From contig NZ_CATKVU010000006.1 of assembly GCF_949820605.1 (NCBI RefSeq), positions 1,348,501 to 1,412,500 of the forward strand: 64,000 nt of DNA, written 5' to 3'. Position 1 is the first letter of the stretch. Every line of letters starts with the position of its first letter. Origin of the DNA: Segatella copri. GTDB taxonomy: Bacteria; Bacteroidota; Bacteroidia; Bacteroidales; Bacteroidaceae. Both the position numbers and the translations under genes were made by a program. Below, piece after piece: positions 46,622 to 56,795 of this stretch. Under the pieces are notes generated by a model that was not told where the DNA came from, did no database searches, and was given only the letters and a program-made list of their open reading frames with translations.

Positions 46622-47227
46622 TTACTTGTTTTTAGCTTCCCAAGCCTCAACCTTGTCGCGGTTCTGAACGAGGAAGTCTACATCGTCCAAACCATTCTCC
46701 AAACAGTGTTTCTTGTAGCCGTTGATTTCGAAGTGCTCGCTCTTGCCGGTAGCAAGATTGGTCACGGTCTGATTAGGAAGATCTACCTTCACCTCTGTCT
46801 TGTGATCCTTGTCGATGCTCTCGAAGAGTTCTTTCAGGAATTCCTCGCTTACTACTACTGGCAATACGAGGTTATTCAATTCGTTGTTCTTGTGGATATC
46901 AGCAAAGAAAGAGCTGATGACTACACGGAAGCCTGCACCTGCGATAGCCCAGGCAGCGTGCTCACGGGAAGAACCGGAACCGAAGTTTTTGCCAGCTACG
47001 AGGATGACACCACTGTAAGATGGGTCGTTCATCACGAAGTCTGGCTTTGGAGTTCCGTCGGCATTGTAGCGCCAGTCGCGGAAGAGGTTGTCGCCCATAC
47101 CCTCCTTATCGATGGCCTTGAGGAAACGGGCTGGGATGATCTGGTCTGTATCTACATTCTCCAAAGGAAGAGGAATGCAGCTTGATGTAATTACATTGAA
47201 TTTCTGTTTCATAACTGTACTTATCAA
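46622..47227 (-). CDS. leuD: 3-isopropylmalate dehydratase small subunit
   Basis: A swivel-domain partner of LeuC, 201 residues. Seen: PLENVDTDQIIPARFLK near the start, GKNFGSGSSREHAAWAI, and VVISSFFADIHKNN. Together the subunits isomerise 2- to 3-isopropylmalate. It lies 35 bp after leuC; that gap contains a duplicated 14-bp AATTGTACATTATT motif. Confidence 0.97.
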   Translation of the reverse strand: MISTVMKQKFNVITSSCIPLPLENVDTDQIIPARFLKAIDKEGMGDNLFRDWRYNADGTPKPDFVMNDPSYSGVILVAGKNFGSGSSREHAAWAIAGAGFRVVISSFFADIHKNNELNNLVLPVVVSEEFLKELFESIDKDHKTEVKVDLPNQTVTNLATGKSEHFEINGYKKHCLENGLDDVDFLVQNRDKVEAWEAKNK

Positions 47228-47229
47228 TT

Positions 47230-47262
47230 GTACATTATTAATTGTACATTATTAATTTAAAA
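47230..47262 (-). repeat. 14-bp direct repeat in the leuC-leuD gap
   Basis: AATTGTACATTATT occurs twice in a row (about 47226-47253) followed by AATT. It is short, very AT-rich, and fills the gap between the two subunit genes. Confidence 0.5.
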
Positions 47263-48657
47263 TTACATAAACTCTCTTGGGTTGGTAATCTTACCAGTGA
47301 TAGCGGCAGCAGCAGCTACGTATGGACTGGCAAGGATGGTGCGGGAACCTGGTCCCTGACGACCCTCGAAGTTACGGTTGGATGTACTTACAGAGTACTT
47401 GCCTGCAGGAATCTTATCATCGTTCATTGCCAGGCAGGCAGAGCATCCAGGCTGACGGATTTCGAAGCCGGCAGCCTCAACAATCTTATCAATTCCCTCT
47501 TCACGTATTTGTTTATCAACCAACCATGAGCCTGGTACAAGCCAAGCAGTTACGCCATCTGCCTTCTTTTTTCCTTTAACAAGAGAAGCGAAAGCACGGA
47601 AGTCTTCAATACGGCCATTGGTACATGCGCCCAAGAATACATAATCGATAGGATGACCCTCGAGTTTCTCACCTGGCTGGAAGCCCATGTAGTTGAGGCT
47701 CTTCTTGAAACCAGCCTGCTCTTCCTCCGGAATCTCATCGAGCGTTGGGATGCTTTCGGTGATGCCGATACCCATACCTGGGTTGGTACCGTAGGTGATG
47801 CGTGGTTCGATATCCTTTGCCTCGAAAGTCAACTCCTTGTCGAAGACTGCATCATCACCACTCTTCAAGGTCTTCCAGTAAGCCACAGCCTTGTCCCAGT
47901 CTTCACCCTTAGGTGCATATTCACGACCCTTGATGTACTCGAATGTTGTCTCATCAGGAGCTACGAAACCACCACGGGCACCCATCTCGATAGAGAGATT
48001 ACAGAGGGTAAGACGACCTTCCATAGACATATCCTTCACTACATCGCCACTGTACTCAACGAAGTAACCGGTAGCACCTGAAGTAGTGAGCTGGCTCATC
48101 AGATAGAGAGCAACGTCCTTGGCAGTAACGCCCTTGCTGAGCTTACCGTTGATGCTGATACGCATAGACTTTGGCTTACTCTGGAGAATACACTGTGAAG
48201 CCATCACCATCTCGACCTCAGAAGTACCGATACCGAAAGCTACGGCACCCATTGCACCATGAGTAGAAGTATGAGAGTCGCCGCAGACGATGGTCATACC
48301 AGGAAGAGAAAGACCCTTCTCTGGACCTACTACGTGGATGATACCATTATCTTTTGTGTTCATGGCAAAGTGAGTTACGCCGAAATCAGCGGTGTTCTTT
48401 GCCAAGGTATCTACCTGCTTCTTTGAGATAGGATCCTCGATTGGCTTATCCTGATCGTGAGTAGGAGTATTGTGGTCAGGCATACAGAAAATCTGGTCTG
48501 GACGGAACATCTTGAGTCCGCGTGCTCGCATACCAGCGAATGCCTGAGGTGATGTTACTTCGTGACAGTAGAGACGGTCGATGTAAAGCTGTGTAGGACC
48601 GTCCGGAACAATCTGGACAACGTGCTTGTCCCAAATCTTGTCGAATAATGTATTCAT
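47263..48657 (-). CDS. leuC: 3-isopropylmalate dehydratase large subunit
   Basis: An aconitase-family [4Fe-4S] protein of 464 residues, the normal length when started at 48657 ([14 protein letters not shown]); the frame continues upstream to 48816 inside leuA, but that part is not LeuC-like. Cluster ligands are visible in [14 protein letters not shown] and in GCSACLAMN; also [19 protein letters not shown]. It forms the enzyme with LeuD downstream. Confidence 0.97.
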   Translation of the reverse strand: MNTLFDKIWDKHVVQIVPDGPTQLYIDRLYCHEVTSPQAFAGMRARGLKMFRPDQIFCMPDHNTPTHDQDKPIEDPISKKQVDTLAKNTADFGVTHFAMNTKDNGIIHVVGPEKGLSLPGMTIVCGDSHTSTHGAMGAVAFGIGTSEVEMVMASQCILQSKPKSMRISINGKLSKGVTAKDVALYLMSQLTTSGATGYFVEYSGDVVKDMSMEGRLTLCNLSIEMGARGGFVAPDETTFEYIKGREYAPKGEDWDKAVAYWKTLKSGDDAVFDKELTFEAKDIEPRITYGTNPGMGIGITESIPTLDEIPEEEQAGFKKSLNYMGFQPGEKLEGHPIDYVFLGACTNGRIEDFRAFASLVKGKKKADGVTAWLVPGSWLVDKQIREEGIDKIVEAAGFEIRQPGCSACLAMNDDKIPAGKYSVSTSNRNFEGRQGPGSRTILASPYVAAAAAITGKITNPREFM

Positions 48658-48682
48658 AATATCTCTTGTTATATATATATGT

Positions 48683-50185
48683 TTATCTAATCTTAAACTT
48701 GTTGATACAATCGATGTAAGCCTCAACAGAAGCCGTAACGATGTCGGTATCTGCACCGAAGCCATAATATACATGACCATCGTATTCCACCTGCATGTGA
48801 ACCTTGCCCACATCATCAGAGCCCTTGTCGATAGCCTGGATGGTGAACTCCTTGAGGTTCATCTCCTTGGTGATGACCTTCTTGAGAGCATTGATAGCAG
48901 CATCTACCGGACCGTTACCAGATGATGCAGCCTCAAACTTCTGACCTGCAATATCAAGACCGATACTTGCCACGCTCTTCACGCCCTTACCTGTAGTAAC
49001 CTGCAACCAGTCGAGCTGAACACCATGCTTATCAGCAGAATCAGCACCGGCAAGCATCAAAACATCCTCATCGGTAACTTCCTTCTTCTTGTCAGCCAGT
49101 TGGAGGAACTTCTTGTAAATCTTGTCGAGTTTCTCCTCATCATTAATCTCTACACCATTGACATGGAGACGGTACTTCAATGCAGCACGACCAGAACGGG
49201 CTGTCAATACGATAGCATTGTCATCCAATCCCACTTCCTTAGGATCAATGATTTCGTAAGTCTGAACATTCTTCAAGACACCATCCTGATGGATACCGGA
49301 AGAATGAGCAAATGCATTGCGACCCACGATAGCCTTGTTTGGCTGGACAGGCATATTCATCAGGCTGCTCACCATGCGTGAGGTAGGAATAATCTTGGTG
49401 GTATTGATGTTGGTATCAATATTGATATGCTTGTGACACTTCAGAATCATGGCAATCTCTTCGAGCGAAGTATTACCTGCACGCTCACCGATACCATTGA
49501 TGGTAACCTCAACCTGACGTGCACCATTCAAAACACCCTGCAGGGTATTGGCAGTAGCCATACCGAGGTCGTTATGACAGTGGGTAGAAAGGCGTGCCTT
49601 GTCAATGCCATCAACATGCTCCATGAGATACTTGATTTTGTCACCATATTCATCAGGCAGACAATAACCTGTAGTATCAGGAATGTTCACTACAGTAGCA
49701 CCCGCCTTGACAACAGCCTCTACGACACGAGCCAGATACTCATTATCGGTACGGCCTGCATCCTCAGCATAGAACTCAACGTCCTCAACATACTTTTTAG
49801 CATACTTGACAGCAGCTACAGCACGTTCGATGATTTCCTCGCGGGTAGAATTGAACTTATACTTGATATGACTGTCGCTGGTACCGATACCGGTATGGAT
49901 TCTCTTATGCTTGGCATACTGCAAAGCCTCAGCAGCACAATCAATATCTTTTTCTACGGCACGGGTAAGTGCACAAATAGTAGGCCAGGTTACAGCCTTA
50001 GAGATTTCTACCACTGAATTGAAGTCGCCCGGACTTGATATTGGAAATCCAGCCTCAATTACATCCACGCCCAACTGCTCCAGTTGCTTTGCCACCTGAA
50101 TCTTCTCAACTGTGTTCAACTGACATCCCGGAACCTGTTCGCCATCGCGGAGGGTCGTGTCGAAAATGTATAATCTGTCACTCAT
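48683..50185 (-). CDS. leuA: 2-isopropylmalate synthase
   Basis: Condenses acetyl-CoA with 2-oxoisovalerate, the committed step to leucine. At 500 residues it has the usual catalytic TIM barrel with [31 protein letters not shown] (metal ligands) and [13 protein letters not shown], followed by a C-terminal regulatory domain ([21 protein letters not shown]) where leucine feedback inhibition usually occurs. It is the first gene of the operon, preceded by the leader peptide and terminator described separately. Confidence 0.96.
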   Translation of the reverse strand: MSDRLYIFDTTLRDGEQVPGCQLNTVEKIQVAKQLEQLGVDVIEAGFPISSPGDFNSVVEISKAVTWPTICALTRAVEKDIDCAAEALQYAKHKRIHTGIGTSDSHIKYKFNSTREEIIERAVAAVKYAKKYVEDVEFYAEDAGRTDNEYLARVVEAVVKAGATVVNIPDTTGYCLPDEYGDKIKYLMEHVDGIDKARLSTHCHNDLGMATANTLQGVLNGARQVEVTINGIGERAGNTSLEEIAMILKCHKHINIDTNINTTKIIPTSRMVSSLMNMPVQPNKAIVGRNAFAHSSGIHQDGVLKNVQTYEIIDPKEVGLDDNAIVLTARSGRAALKYRLHVNGVEINDEEKLDKIYKKFLQLADKKKEVTDEDVLMLAGADSADKHGVQLDWLQVTTGKGVKSVASIGLDIAGQKFEAASSGNGPVDAAINALKKVITKEMNLKEFTIQAIDKGSDDVGKVHMQVEYDGHVYYGFGADTDIVTASVEAYIDCINKFKIR

Positions 50186-50287
50186 ATCATTAAAATTTTA
50201 AATTTACACCTTATTATATATATAAGAGCTACACATTCAGAACGCACTACGTTTATATAGCAATCCGTGCAGAAGCATCAGATAAAG

Positions 50288-50337
50288 TAAAAAGCCTTCC
50301 CCCACTCCATAGACGGAAGTGTAGAAAGGCTTTTAAT
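50288..50337 (-). terminator. Attenuator terminator of the leu operon
   Basis: Minus strand: AAAAGCCTT pairs with AAGGCTTTT, with further pairing inside, followed by TTTTT. It lies between the leader peptide stop (50353) and leuA (50185). Its left arm segment CACTTCCGTC (50312-50321) can alternatively pair with GGCGGAAGTG in the leader peptide coding region (50370-50379), 10 bp with one G-U, giving an antiterminator. Confidence 0.85.
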
Positions 50338-50352
50338 ATCTTATGCGATGAA

Positions 50353-50439
50353 CTATACGCACACCTTATCACTTCCGCCCACAAACTGCAGTCGAAGTCG
50401 AATAATAATGCTTGTAATGTTCAACAATGTTGTTCTCAT
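50353..50439 (-). CDS. Branched-chain amino acid leader peptide
   Basis: A 28-residue frame, MRTTLLNITSIIIRLRLQF followed by VGGSDKVCV, starting about 35 nt downstream of a consensus promoter. It holds four Leu, four Ile and three Val, including Leu-Leu and Ile-Ile-Ile runs. The segment that forms the antiterminator lies at codons 21-24, so a ribosome that finishes the peptide would cover it and allow termination, while one stalled at the Leu/Ile codons would leave it free. This is the classical attenuation geometry (inferred from sequence alone). Confidence 0.82.
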   Translation of the reverse strand: MRTTLLNITSIIIRLRLQFVGGSDKVCV

Positions 50440-50475
50440 ATCTATCTTATTATGTTATATTCTTAAATTCGCATG

Positions 50476-50507
50476 CAAAGGTAACACTTTTATTTGATAC
50501 TAGCAAA
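50476..50507 (-). promoter_or_regulatory. leu operon promoter
   Basis: Minus strand: TTTG (50504-50507), a 20-nt spacer and TACCTTTG (50476-50483), a near-ideal Bacteroidetes promoter giving a leader transcript of about 285 nt before leuA. Confidence 0.8.
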
Positions 50508-50643
50508 CAATTTATAACTTTTTTAATAGAAATGATAACAAATTCCTATAATCTTATGGATTTTTTACCTAAAAACGTTAATCCTGTGCAAGAATTTGGC
50601 GAAAAAGCCAGTTTTTGAGTGAAAAAAATGACAAACTCTAACC

Positions 50644-52143
50644 TTAGAAAGGCAGATTCTCTGCAGGCGGCGGTGGTAGCGGACTACCATCCTGCCCTCC
50701 GCCATTCATCCTAGAGCCTACAATCTCACCACCTTCTTCGACAGGTGCTGCTGCAGCATCCTGCGGATCCTGGAATCGGGTAAATTCTCCACGGAAGTTC
50801 AGGAGAACATCTCCAACAGAGCCCTTACGGTGCTTGGCAATGATAATCTGTGCCATACCATGAAGGTCATTACCCTTTTCATCCTGATAGATGTGATAAT
50901 ATTCCGGGCGGTGAACGAAAAGAACCATATCGGCATCCTGCTCGATGGCACCGGATTCACGGAGGTCACTCAACTGAGGTCGCTTTCCTTCCAAACCCTC
51001 ACGGTTCTCTACATTACGGGAGAGCTGCGAAAGAGCAAGCACAGGAATATTCAGCTCTTTGGCAATACCTTTGAGCGAACGGGAGATGGTAGATACCTCC
51101 TCCTGACGGCTGCCAAACTTCATACCATTGGCATTCATCAGCTGGAGATAGTCAATCATCAACAGTTTAACACCCTTTTCCCTTACCAGTCGGCGCGCCT
51201 TGGTACGGAGTTCGAAAACAGAAAGACCAGGCGTATCATCAATATAAATAGGTGCACCTGTAAGTTTTCTCAGTTTTTTATCCAACCGTTCCCATTCTGG
51301 CTGTTCCAATTGTCCGTTCAGTATTTTTTTACCCGAAATCTCGCAAACATTCGAGATGAGTCGGTTCACCAACTGAACGTTATTCATTTCCAGAGAGAAG
51401 AATCCGATAGGCACATCATAATCTACCGCCACATTCTTGGCAATACTCAATGCAAAGGAAGTCTTACCCATGGCAGGACGACCGGCGATAATCACAAGGT
51501 CGGACGGTTGCCAACCTGATGTCATATCATCCAACCCACGATAACCTGTAGGAATACCGGTAAGACCACCCGAGTTCTGAGCAGCGCGCTGCAAGATGGC
51601 AACGGCCTCCTTTACAACCGGATCAATCTGTGTATAATCCTGCTTCATATTGTTCTGCGAAAGCTGGAAGAGTTCACCTTCAGCTTTCTGCATCAGTTCA
51701 TCCACATCCACACCTTCTTCATACGCCATCGTCTCGATGTCGCCGGCATAATGAATCAGCTGGCGCTGCATATATTTCTGCGCCAGGATACGGGCATGCG
51801 ACTCTACATGGGCAGCCGAAGCCATGCCTGCAGAAATATCCATGAGATATTGTGCTCCTCCCACCTTATCCAGTTCGCCAGTCTTGGCTAACTGATCGGC
51901 AAGAGTCATGATGTCCACAGGCCGTTCCTCCATGTTCATCACCTGGATAGCCTGATATATTCTCTTATGACGCGGGTCATAAAAAGTATCCGGCTTGAGC
52001 AACTCCGACACCACCGAAAAAGCATCAGAATCTATCATCAAGGCACCCAGTACCGCCTGCTCCACATTCACAGCCTGCGGCTGCAAATGGGCGTAGGTTG
52101 GATCTATCTGTACCTTATTCTTATTTTTATTATTCTCCGCCAT
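50644..52143 (-). CDS. dnaB: Replicative DNA helicase
   Basis: The hexameric 5'-3' helicase of the replication fork, 499 residues. The N-terminal DnaB domain (residues about 20-125, NVEQAVLGALMIDSDAF) is followed by the RecA-like domain with Walker A GRPAMGKTSFAL, IGFFSLEMNNVQLVNRL, LLMIDYLQLMN and the DLRESGAIEQDADMVLFVHRPEYY segment. The tail is Gly/Pro-rich (SPLPPPPAENLPF), which is common in Bacteroidetes DnaB. It starts 2 bp after the large unknown gene and is the last gene of that group. Confidence 0.97.
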   Translation of the reverse strand: MAENNKNKNKVQIDPTYAHLQPQAVNVEQAVLGALMIDSDAFSVVSELLKPDTFYDPRHKRIYQAIQVMNMEERPVDIMTLADQLAKTGELDKVGGAQYLMDISAGMASAAHVESHARILAQKYMQRQLIHYAGDIETMAYEEGVDVDELMQKAEGELFQLSQNNMKQDYTQIDPVVKEAVAILQRAAQNSGGLTGIPTGYRGLDDMTSGWQPSDLVIIAGRPAMGKTSFALSIAKNVAVDYDVPIGFFSLEMNNVQLVNRLISNVCEISGKKILNGQLEQPEWERLDKKLRKLTGAPIYIDDTPGLSVFELRTKARRLVREKGVKLLMIDYLQLMNANGMKFGSRQEEVSTISRSLKGIAKELNIPVLALSQLSRNVENREGLEGKRPQLSDLRESGAIEQDADMVLFVHRPEYYHIYQDEKGNDLHGMAQIIIAKHRKGSVGDVLLNFRGEFTRFQDPQDAAAAPVEEGGEIVGSRMNGGGQDGSPLPPPPAENLPF

Positions 52144-52145
52144 CT

Positions 52146-54617
52146 TTATTGTTTTTTCCTTTCCTCGAAAACTTTTTTTGTTATAAATTCCAATTCTATA
52201 GGCGCAATACCACGATCATCGAGCCAATCTCCCATCTCGAGCAGACCGAATGCATCTATATCTTCCTTAGGGGAAAAAGCTGCATGACCAGATGCTTCAT
52301 CCAAAAATCTGATAGCTGCAGTTCCTCCCTTTTTCACGAGAACGCAGAGTCCATAATAGAAAAATTTCATAGCCTCCCATTTGTGGTCTTGTGGCTTGGA
52401 AACTCTGTTCACCATCGCAGATAACATTTTCATGAACATGCGTTTCTTATCATCCTTATCCATATCTGTCATGTCAGAATTCAACATTTCCCTGATTTCA
52501 TTATCATCACTATTTTGCAGATAAGGTTCTATTAAAGCCATTGCATGGTCAATGTTTTTATCGCCTTCCGATTCTGTAAAGAGCAAAGAGAAAGCCAGTC
52601 TGCATTCAACCTGTTCTTCCTTAGGATACTGTTCATCCATCTGGAAAGCCCATTCCAAAGCCTCTTTATAATGATGGAATTTCAATAAGAGATCGGTCTT
52701 TTTCAGCTTGAGCTTAAATTGCTTACTCTCATCTGCTTCTTCTTTAATCAGGCAATTCAATGATATTAAAGCCGCCGGGTCTTTTATCTCCTCTTCTATT
52801 TCTAATTTCAACTCCGTGGCAGCCTTATAAGTTGGGCTTGTATTCTTAATCACATAGAGATGTTCAAGCGCTTCATCATATTTTTCCTCCGATTTGTATG
52901 CCAATGCAAGCATCATATGCTCTTCGTCGGTATATTTTTCCAGATTACGCAAAATCTTGCTAACAAAGGCATAGTCACCTCTTTTAGCAGAGAAACGGGC
53001 CAGCGACAGGCGATACTTGTCATATTCCGGTTTAGCAAACAGTCCCGTAGTAAAGAAAGGAATCTCCTTCTGCACTTCGAAAGGATTATCAAATGCCTTC
53101 CTCATTGGAGAGAGAGTATAGAATCGGTAGAGGTCCTGCACATAGCGATGACGAACCCTGATTGCACGTTTCTTCTTTTCCTCTTCTGAGAGATTCTCTT
53201 CATGTTCCATTACCGAATCAAGCAGTGTGACATTTTCAGAATCCTTTGCTTCTGTAGAATCAGTCTCATCCTCTACTGGCTCTTCGGTATTCTGCTCTTT
53301 TTCCACCTCATCTTCTTCGTCATAAAAAACAGGACCAGACACCATATTTTCCGGGGTAACATCCAATGATTCAATAAATTCCTTAGATGTATTATTCAAT
53401 GAAAGAATGATGCTATACAGATCGGTATCACACATAGAGGCGCCTCTCAAGAGATTGTTGATGAAATTGCGATGCTGTTTCATCGTAGCCCGAACATTCT
53501 TGAGCGTAGAATTACGGACATAGAAAGGAACAAACCAATTATAGAGTGAATGGAAATGACCGAAGCTCTTCTGGTTGGCAAACTGATGATAATAGACATC
53601 AACTCCTATATCTTCTGAATTCAACATATAGTCGAAGGCTCCCTTAAGGGCATCATCAGGATTCTCCCCATCTGCTGAGAAGCAATTAAGTCCCAATTCA
53701 CCCGTTTGGTCTATCTTTTCGGCCAAATCCTGAGTAAAAGAAGTGAACATGGTCTTCACCACGGAATGCATCATCTCCTTGCTATCCTTTTTACTTGTAA
53801 GACATAGACGCATCTGGCGTTGGAGATCAACACAGGCTGCCAAAAATTCATCATCCATGATCAAGCCAGCAGCAGAATCCCAATATTTCTGTTTTTCACC
53901 CGAATTGGTTATTGCACAGAAAACGAAACCCACCAAAGCTCGCTGGCGAACACTGCAAGTACTGTCGTCAGACTTGATTAAGCGCATCAAGACTGCAAGT
54001 CTAGGGGCATCCATGAATACAGAGCATGACAATGAAACAGCCGAAACTATCATATTGATGGTGTATGGATCGACCAAATCGGAAGCGATGATATCAAGAA
54101 TATTCTTGACAAAATCCTCATCCCATTCATCAGTTGTCAAAATATAAGAAAACACCATATTGCGATAGGCATTAAGCTGCTCTTGTATCTTTTGTCTTTC
54201 CTCGTCTATCTGTTCTTCAGACAAGTCTACCCTCAAATTTAGCATAGCTTCATCTGTAGCAAATTTTTCAAAGGTTTCCTGTACCTCATCAAAACTTGTA
54301 AGATTCTGAGCTCTTTTGCAAAGTGCAACAAATGTAGACTCATTAGCCAAAATCCATTCGTGGCGCATTTTACTATAGAGCGTGTCTATATCCATATCCA
54401 AATCTGAAGCAAGATCATAAAGTTCCCGATGTTTAAGTTTGCCATCTATATAATCATGATATAAAGCATCATATCTTTGTTCAATTTCCGCTATTCCAGG
54501 CAGACATGGCTCCAAACCCACTTCCTGGTCAATTATCTTGCGAATTGCCTCTATTCTGGATATCATAGTGACATTTTCATGCGAAAACTTTGTCCAGCTA
54601 AAATCTTCTCTTTTCAT
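52146..54617 (-). CDS. Large predicted helical-repeat protein, function unknown
   Basis: An 823-residue hydrophilic protein with no signal peptide, not recognised beyond TPR-like helical segments in the last third (around residues 570-690, for example EEHMMLALAYKSEEKYDEAL and HHYKEALEWAFQMDEQYPKEE). An acidic low-complexity stretch (about residues 440-475, Glu/Asp-rich) separates the N-terminal helical part from the C-terminal repeats. It is cytoplasmic by sequence. It lies 7 bp after the lipoprotein gene and 2 bp before dnaB, so it is co-transcribed with a replication gene, but nothing in it points to a replication role. Confidence 0.75.
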   Translation of the reverse strand: MKREDFSWTKFSHENVTMISRIEAIRKIIDQEVGLEPCLPGIAEIEQRYDALYHDYIDGKLKHRELYDLASDLDMDIDTLYSKMRHEWILANESTFVALCKRAQNLTSFDEVQETFEKFATDEAMLNLRVDLSEEQIDEERQKIQEQLNAYRNMVFSYILTTDEWDEDFVKNILDIIASDLVDPYTINMIVSAVSLSCSVFMDAPRLAVLMRLIKSDDSTCSVRQRALVGFVFCAITNSGEKQKYWDSAAGLIMDDEFLAACVDLQRQMRLCLTSKKDSKEMMHSVVKTMFTSFTQDLAEKIDQTGELGLNCFSADGENPDDALKGAFDYMLNSEDIGVDVYYHQFANQKSFGHFHSLYNWFVPFYVRNSTLKNVRATMKQHRNFINNLLRGASMCDTDLYSIILSLNNTSKEFIESLDVTPENMVSGPVFYDEEDEVEKEQNTEEPVEDETDSTEAKDSENVTLLDSVMEHEENLSEEEKKKRAIRVRHRYVQDLYRFYTLSPMRKAFDNPFEVQKEIPFFTTGLFAKPEYDKYRLSLARFSAKRGDYAFVSKILRNLEKYTDEEHMMLALAYKSEEKYDEALEHLYVIKNTSPTYKAATELKLEIEEEIKDPAALISLNCLIKEEADESKQFKLKLKKTDLLLKFHHYKEALEWAFQMDEQYPKEEQVECRLAFSLLFTESEGDKNIDHAMALIEPYLQNSDDNEIREMLNSDMTDMDKDDKKRMFMKMLSAMVNRVSKPQDHKWEAMKFFYYGLCVLVKKGGTAAIRFLDEASGHAAFSPKEDIDAFGLLEMGDWLDDRGIAPIELEFITKKVFEERKKQ

Positions 54618-54624
54618 AAGCCGC

Positions 54625-55536
54625 TTATTTTTGTGCTACAGCCAGGTCACGACGTCTTGGTTCCATAGCATGTTCATATTTAAGTTTTGGAAGATTACTG
54701 ATGGTTTTAGCATCGGCACCCGTATATTTTGTGATGATACTTGCATAATGCTGTACCCCACGACTGTTTATGCTATCAACAGCAATATTATACGCCTTGA
54801 TAAACTTGGCAACTTGGTCTTTACGGCGCGGCTCTGAAAGTATTTTCTTGCGGAAAGCAACAACACCTAACTGCAAGTTCTTATCTCTGCTGTCAAAGAG
54901 TTTTACATGCTGTTCAAGTCGGGCTTTGGTAGCTTGAGGTTCTGGCAGCAACATGGCATCCATCTCGTTGTTAAGCAACATACGCAGACGGATGTTCAAA
55001 TCGTTGATTTGAACCTTATAAGCATCATATTTAGGCTTACCGCTATCGATTGCTAAAGTAGCCAGATAATCAGTTGCAGAGTAGCGGGTCATTGCCACCA
55101 TCTTATCTGACAGTTGTTTCAGTTCGGATATACGCGAACGCTTATTGGTGATAAACTGCCAATAGAGATTGGTAGAAATAGGGTACGTCAAAGCAGTACC
55201 CCGTTTCTCTATATGATGTGCACGAATCAGATCGGTCACGGCTCCCTCTACGCGCTTGCGCTCGATAGCAGTATCACAATCCATTTGTGCAGTATATCTA
55301 CGCAAATGTACGTCTACACCTTGCTGCTCGAAGATACTGTCATCACATGCCAGAAAGATTGGCAGGCAGTCCATTGTTGGCATCACCGCAATCTTCAGCG
55401 CAGCACGGTCTAGGCTATCCAATCTAGCCTTTTCCTTCTTGCTCAAGCGATGACGTTCTGCTTCCGACTTGCCACATCCTGCAAATCCTATAGCCAGCAA
55501 GAGCATCAAGGCTGTAAACGTTTTGAACTTATTCAT
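54625..55536 (-). CDS. Solute-binding lipoprotein, NMT1/ABC-substrate-binding type
   Basis: A 303-residue protein with a lipobox (FAGC, Cys 21). The fold looks like a type 2 periplasmic binding protein of the NMT1/SsuA kind: LKIAVMPTMDCLPIFLACDDSIFEQQGVDV and then AVTDLIRAH and MDAMLLPEPQATKA are typical. The ligand is unknown; no permease or ATPase gene is adjacent, so it may act with a transporter encoded elsewhere or as an orphan. Confidence 0.75.
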   Translation of the reverse strand: MNKFKTFTALMLLLAIGFAGCGKSEAERHRLSKKEKARLDSLDRAALKIAVMPTMDCLPIFLACDDSIFEQQGVDVHLRRYTAQMDCDTAIERKRVEGAVTDLIRAHHIEKRGTALTYPISTNLYWQFITNKRSRISELKQLSDKMVAMTRYSATDYLATLAIDSGKPKYDAYKVQINDLNIRLRMLLNNEMDAMLLPEPQATKARLEQHVKLFDSRDKNLQLGVVAFRKKILSEPRRKDQVAKFIKAYNIAVDSINSRGVQHYASIITKYTGADAKTISNLPKLKYEHAMEPRRRDLAVAQK

Positions 55537-55557
55537 TATCTATCCTTTAATCATTTG

Positions 55558-56739
55558 TTATTCTACATAGAGAACCAATCCCTTCAAATATTCACCTTCA
55601 GGATGATAAATATTGATAGGATGGTCGGCAGGCTGGTGCAACTGGTGCAAGATGCGAACCTTTCTTCCAGCCTGCGCTGCAGCAGTAAACACAGCATTGC
55701 GGAACTGATCCTTCGTAACCACCTGAGAGCAACTGAAGGTAAAAAGGATGCCGCCCTTCTTAATACGCTGCAAGCCCTTTACGTTCAGGCGGGTATAGCC
55801 CTTCAACGCATTGCGCAAAGCCGCACGGTGCTTGGCAAAAGCAGGAGGATCAAGAACAATCAGATCATACTGCTGGTCATGTTCATCAAGATACTTGAAG
55901 GCATCTTCGCAGAATGCCTCATGGCGTGCATCTCCAGGGAAATTGAGCGCAATATTCTCATTGGTCAATTCTATCGCCTTGGCACTGCTGTCTACGGAGT
56001 GAACAGCCTTAGCCTCGCCTCTCATCGCATAAACAGAAAAACCGCCGGTATAGCAGAACATGTTGAGCACGCTCTTACCCTTGGCATAATGCTCGAGAAG
56101 CGAACGGTTCTCACGCTGATCTACGAAGAAACCCGTTTTCTGACCACGCAACCAGTCGATATGGAATTTCAGTCCATTCTCTACAGCAACATCGTCAGCA
56201 TCACCTCCCAGTATAAAGCCATTTTCCTGTCTGAGGTCAGCCTTATATGGTAAGGTTGTCTCACTCTTATAGTAGATATTCTCCAGTGCTTCGCCCATCA
56301 CCTTCTTCAAGGCTTTGGCTATCTCCATGCGGCAAACATGCATACCCACACTGTGAGCCTGCATGACAGCAGTAGGACCATAGCAGTCGATAACAAGTCC
56401 CGGCAAGTTATCACCCTCACCATGAACCAAGCGATAAGTAGTATTGGATGAATTACCGGCAATACCCAAAGCGAGTCTCATTTTATATGCCGAATCCAAT
56501 CTGGCACACCAGTACTCCTCATCAATCTCAATATCTCTAAAAGAAAGAACACGTACAGCGATAGAACCGATCTGATAATGACCTATAGCAATGAATTCAC
56601 CACTACGGGTAAACACTCTCACAATGTCGCCCTCCTCTATGTCCTCATCCATTGCCTGGATAGCACCCGAGAAGATCCATGGATGAAAACGCTTGAGCGA
56701 TTCTTCCTTACCTTTCTTTAAATATACGCTTTTATACAT
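55558..56739 (-). CDS. 23S rRNA methyltransferase, RlmI-like (PUA + SAM domains)
   Basis: A class I SAM-dependent methyltransferase of 393 residues of the RlmI/RlmK group, which methylates a cytosine of 23S rRNA at C5 in E. coli. Seen: an N-terminal PUA domain (KKGKEESLKRFHPWIFSGAI), the substrate-site DQRENRSLLEHYAKGKSVLNMFCYTGGFSVYA motif spread (SAM-binding), motif IV LIVLDPPAFAKH, and the catalytic Cys in FTFSCSQVV. It is followed by the lipoprotein gene after 21 bp. Confidence 0.88.
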   Translation of the reverse strand: MYKSVYLKKGKEESLKRFHPWIFSGAIQAMDEDIEEGDIVRVFTRSGEFIAIGHYQIGSIAVRVLSFRDIEIDEEYWCARLDSAYKMRLALGIAGNSSNTTYRLVHGEGDNLPGLVIDCYGPTAVMQAHSVGMHVCRMEIAKALKKVMGEALENIYYKSETTLPYKADLRQENGFILGGDADDVAVENGLKFHIDWLRGQKTGFFVDQRENRSLLEHYAKGKSVLNMFCYTGGFSVYAMRGEAKAVHSVDSSAKAIELTNENIALNFPGDARHEAFCEDAFKYLDEHDQQYDLIVLDPPAFAKHRAALRNALKGYTRLNVKGLQRIKKGGILFTFSCSQVVTKDQFRNAVFTAAAQAGRKVRILHQLHQPADHPINIYHPEGEYLKGLVLYVE

Positions 56740-56795
56740 ATTTTAATATATGAAGTTTCTTACGATTATCAATTTCTATTCCTTACCACCTTATA

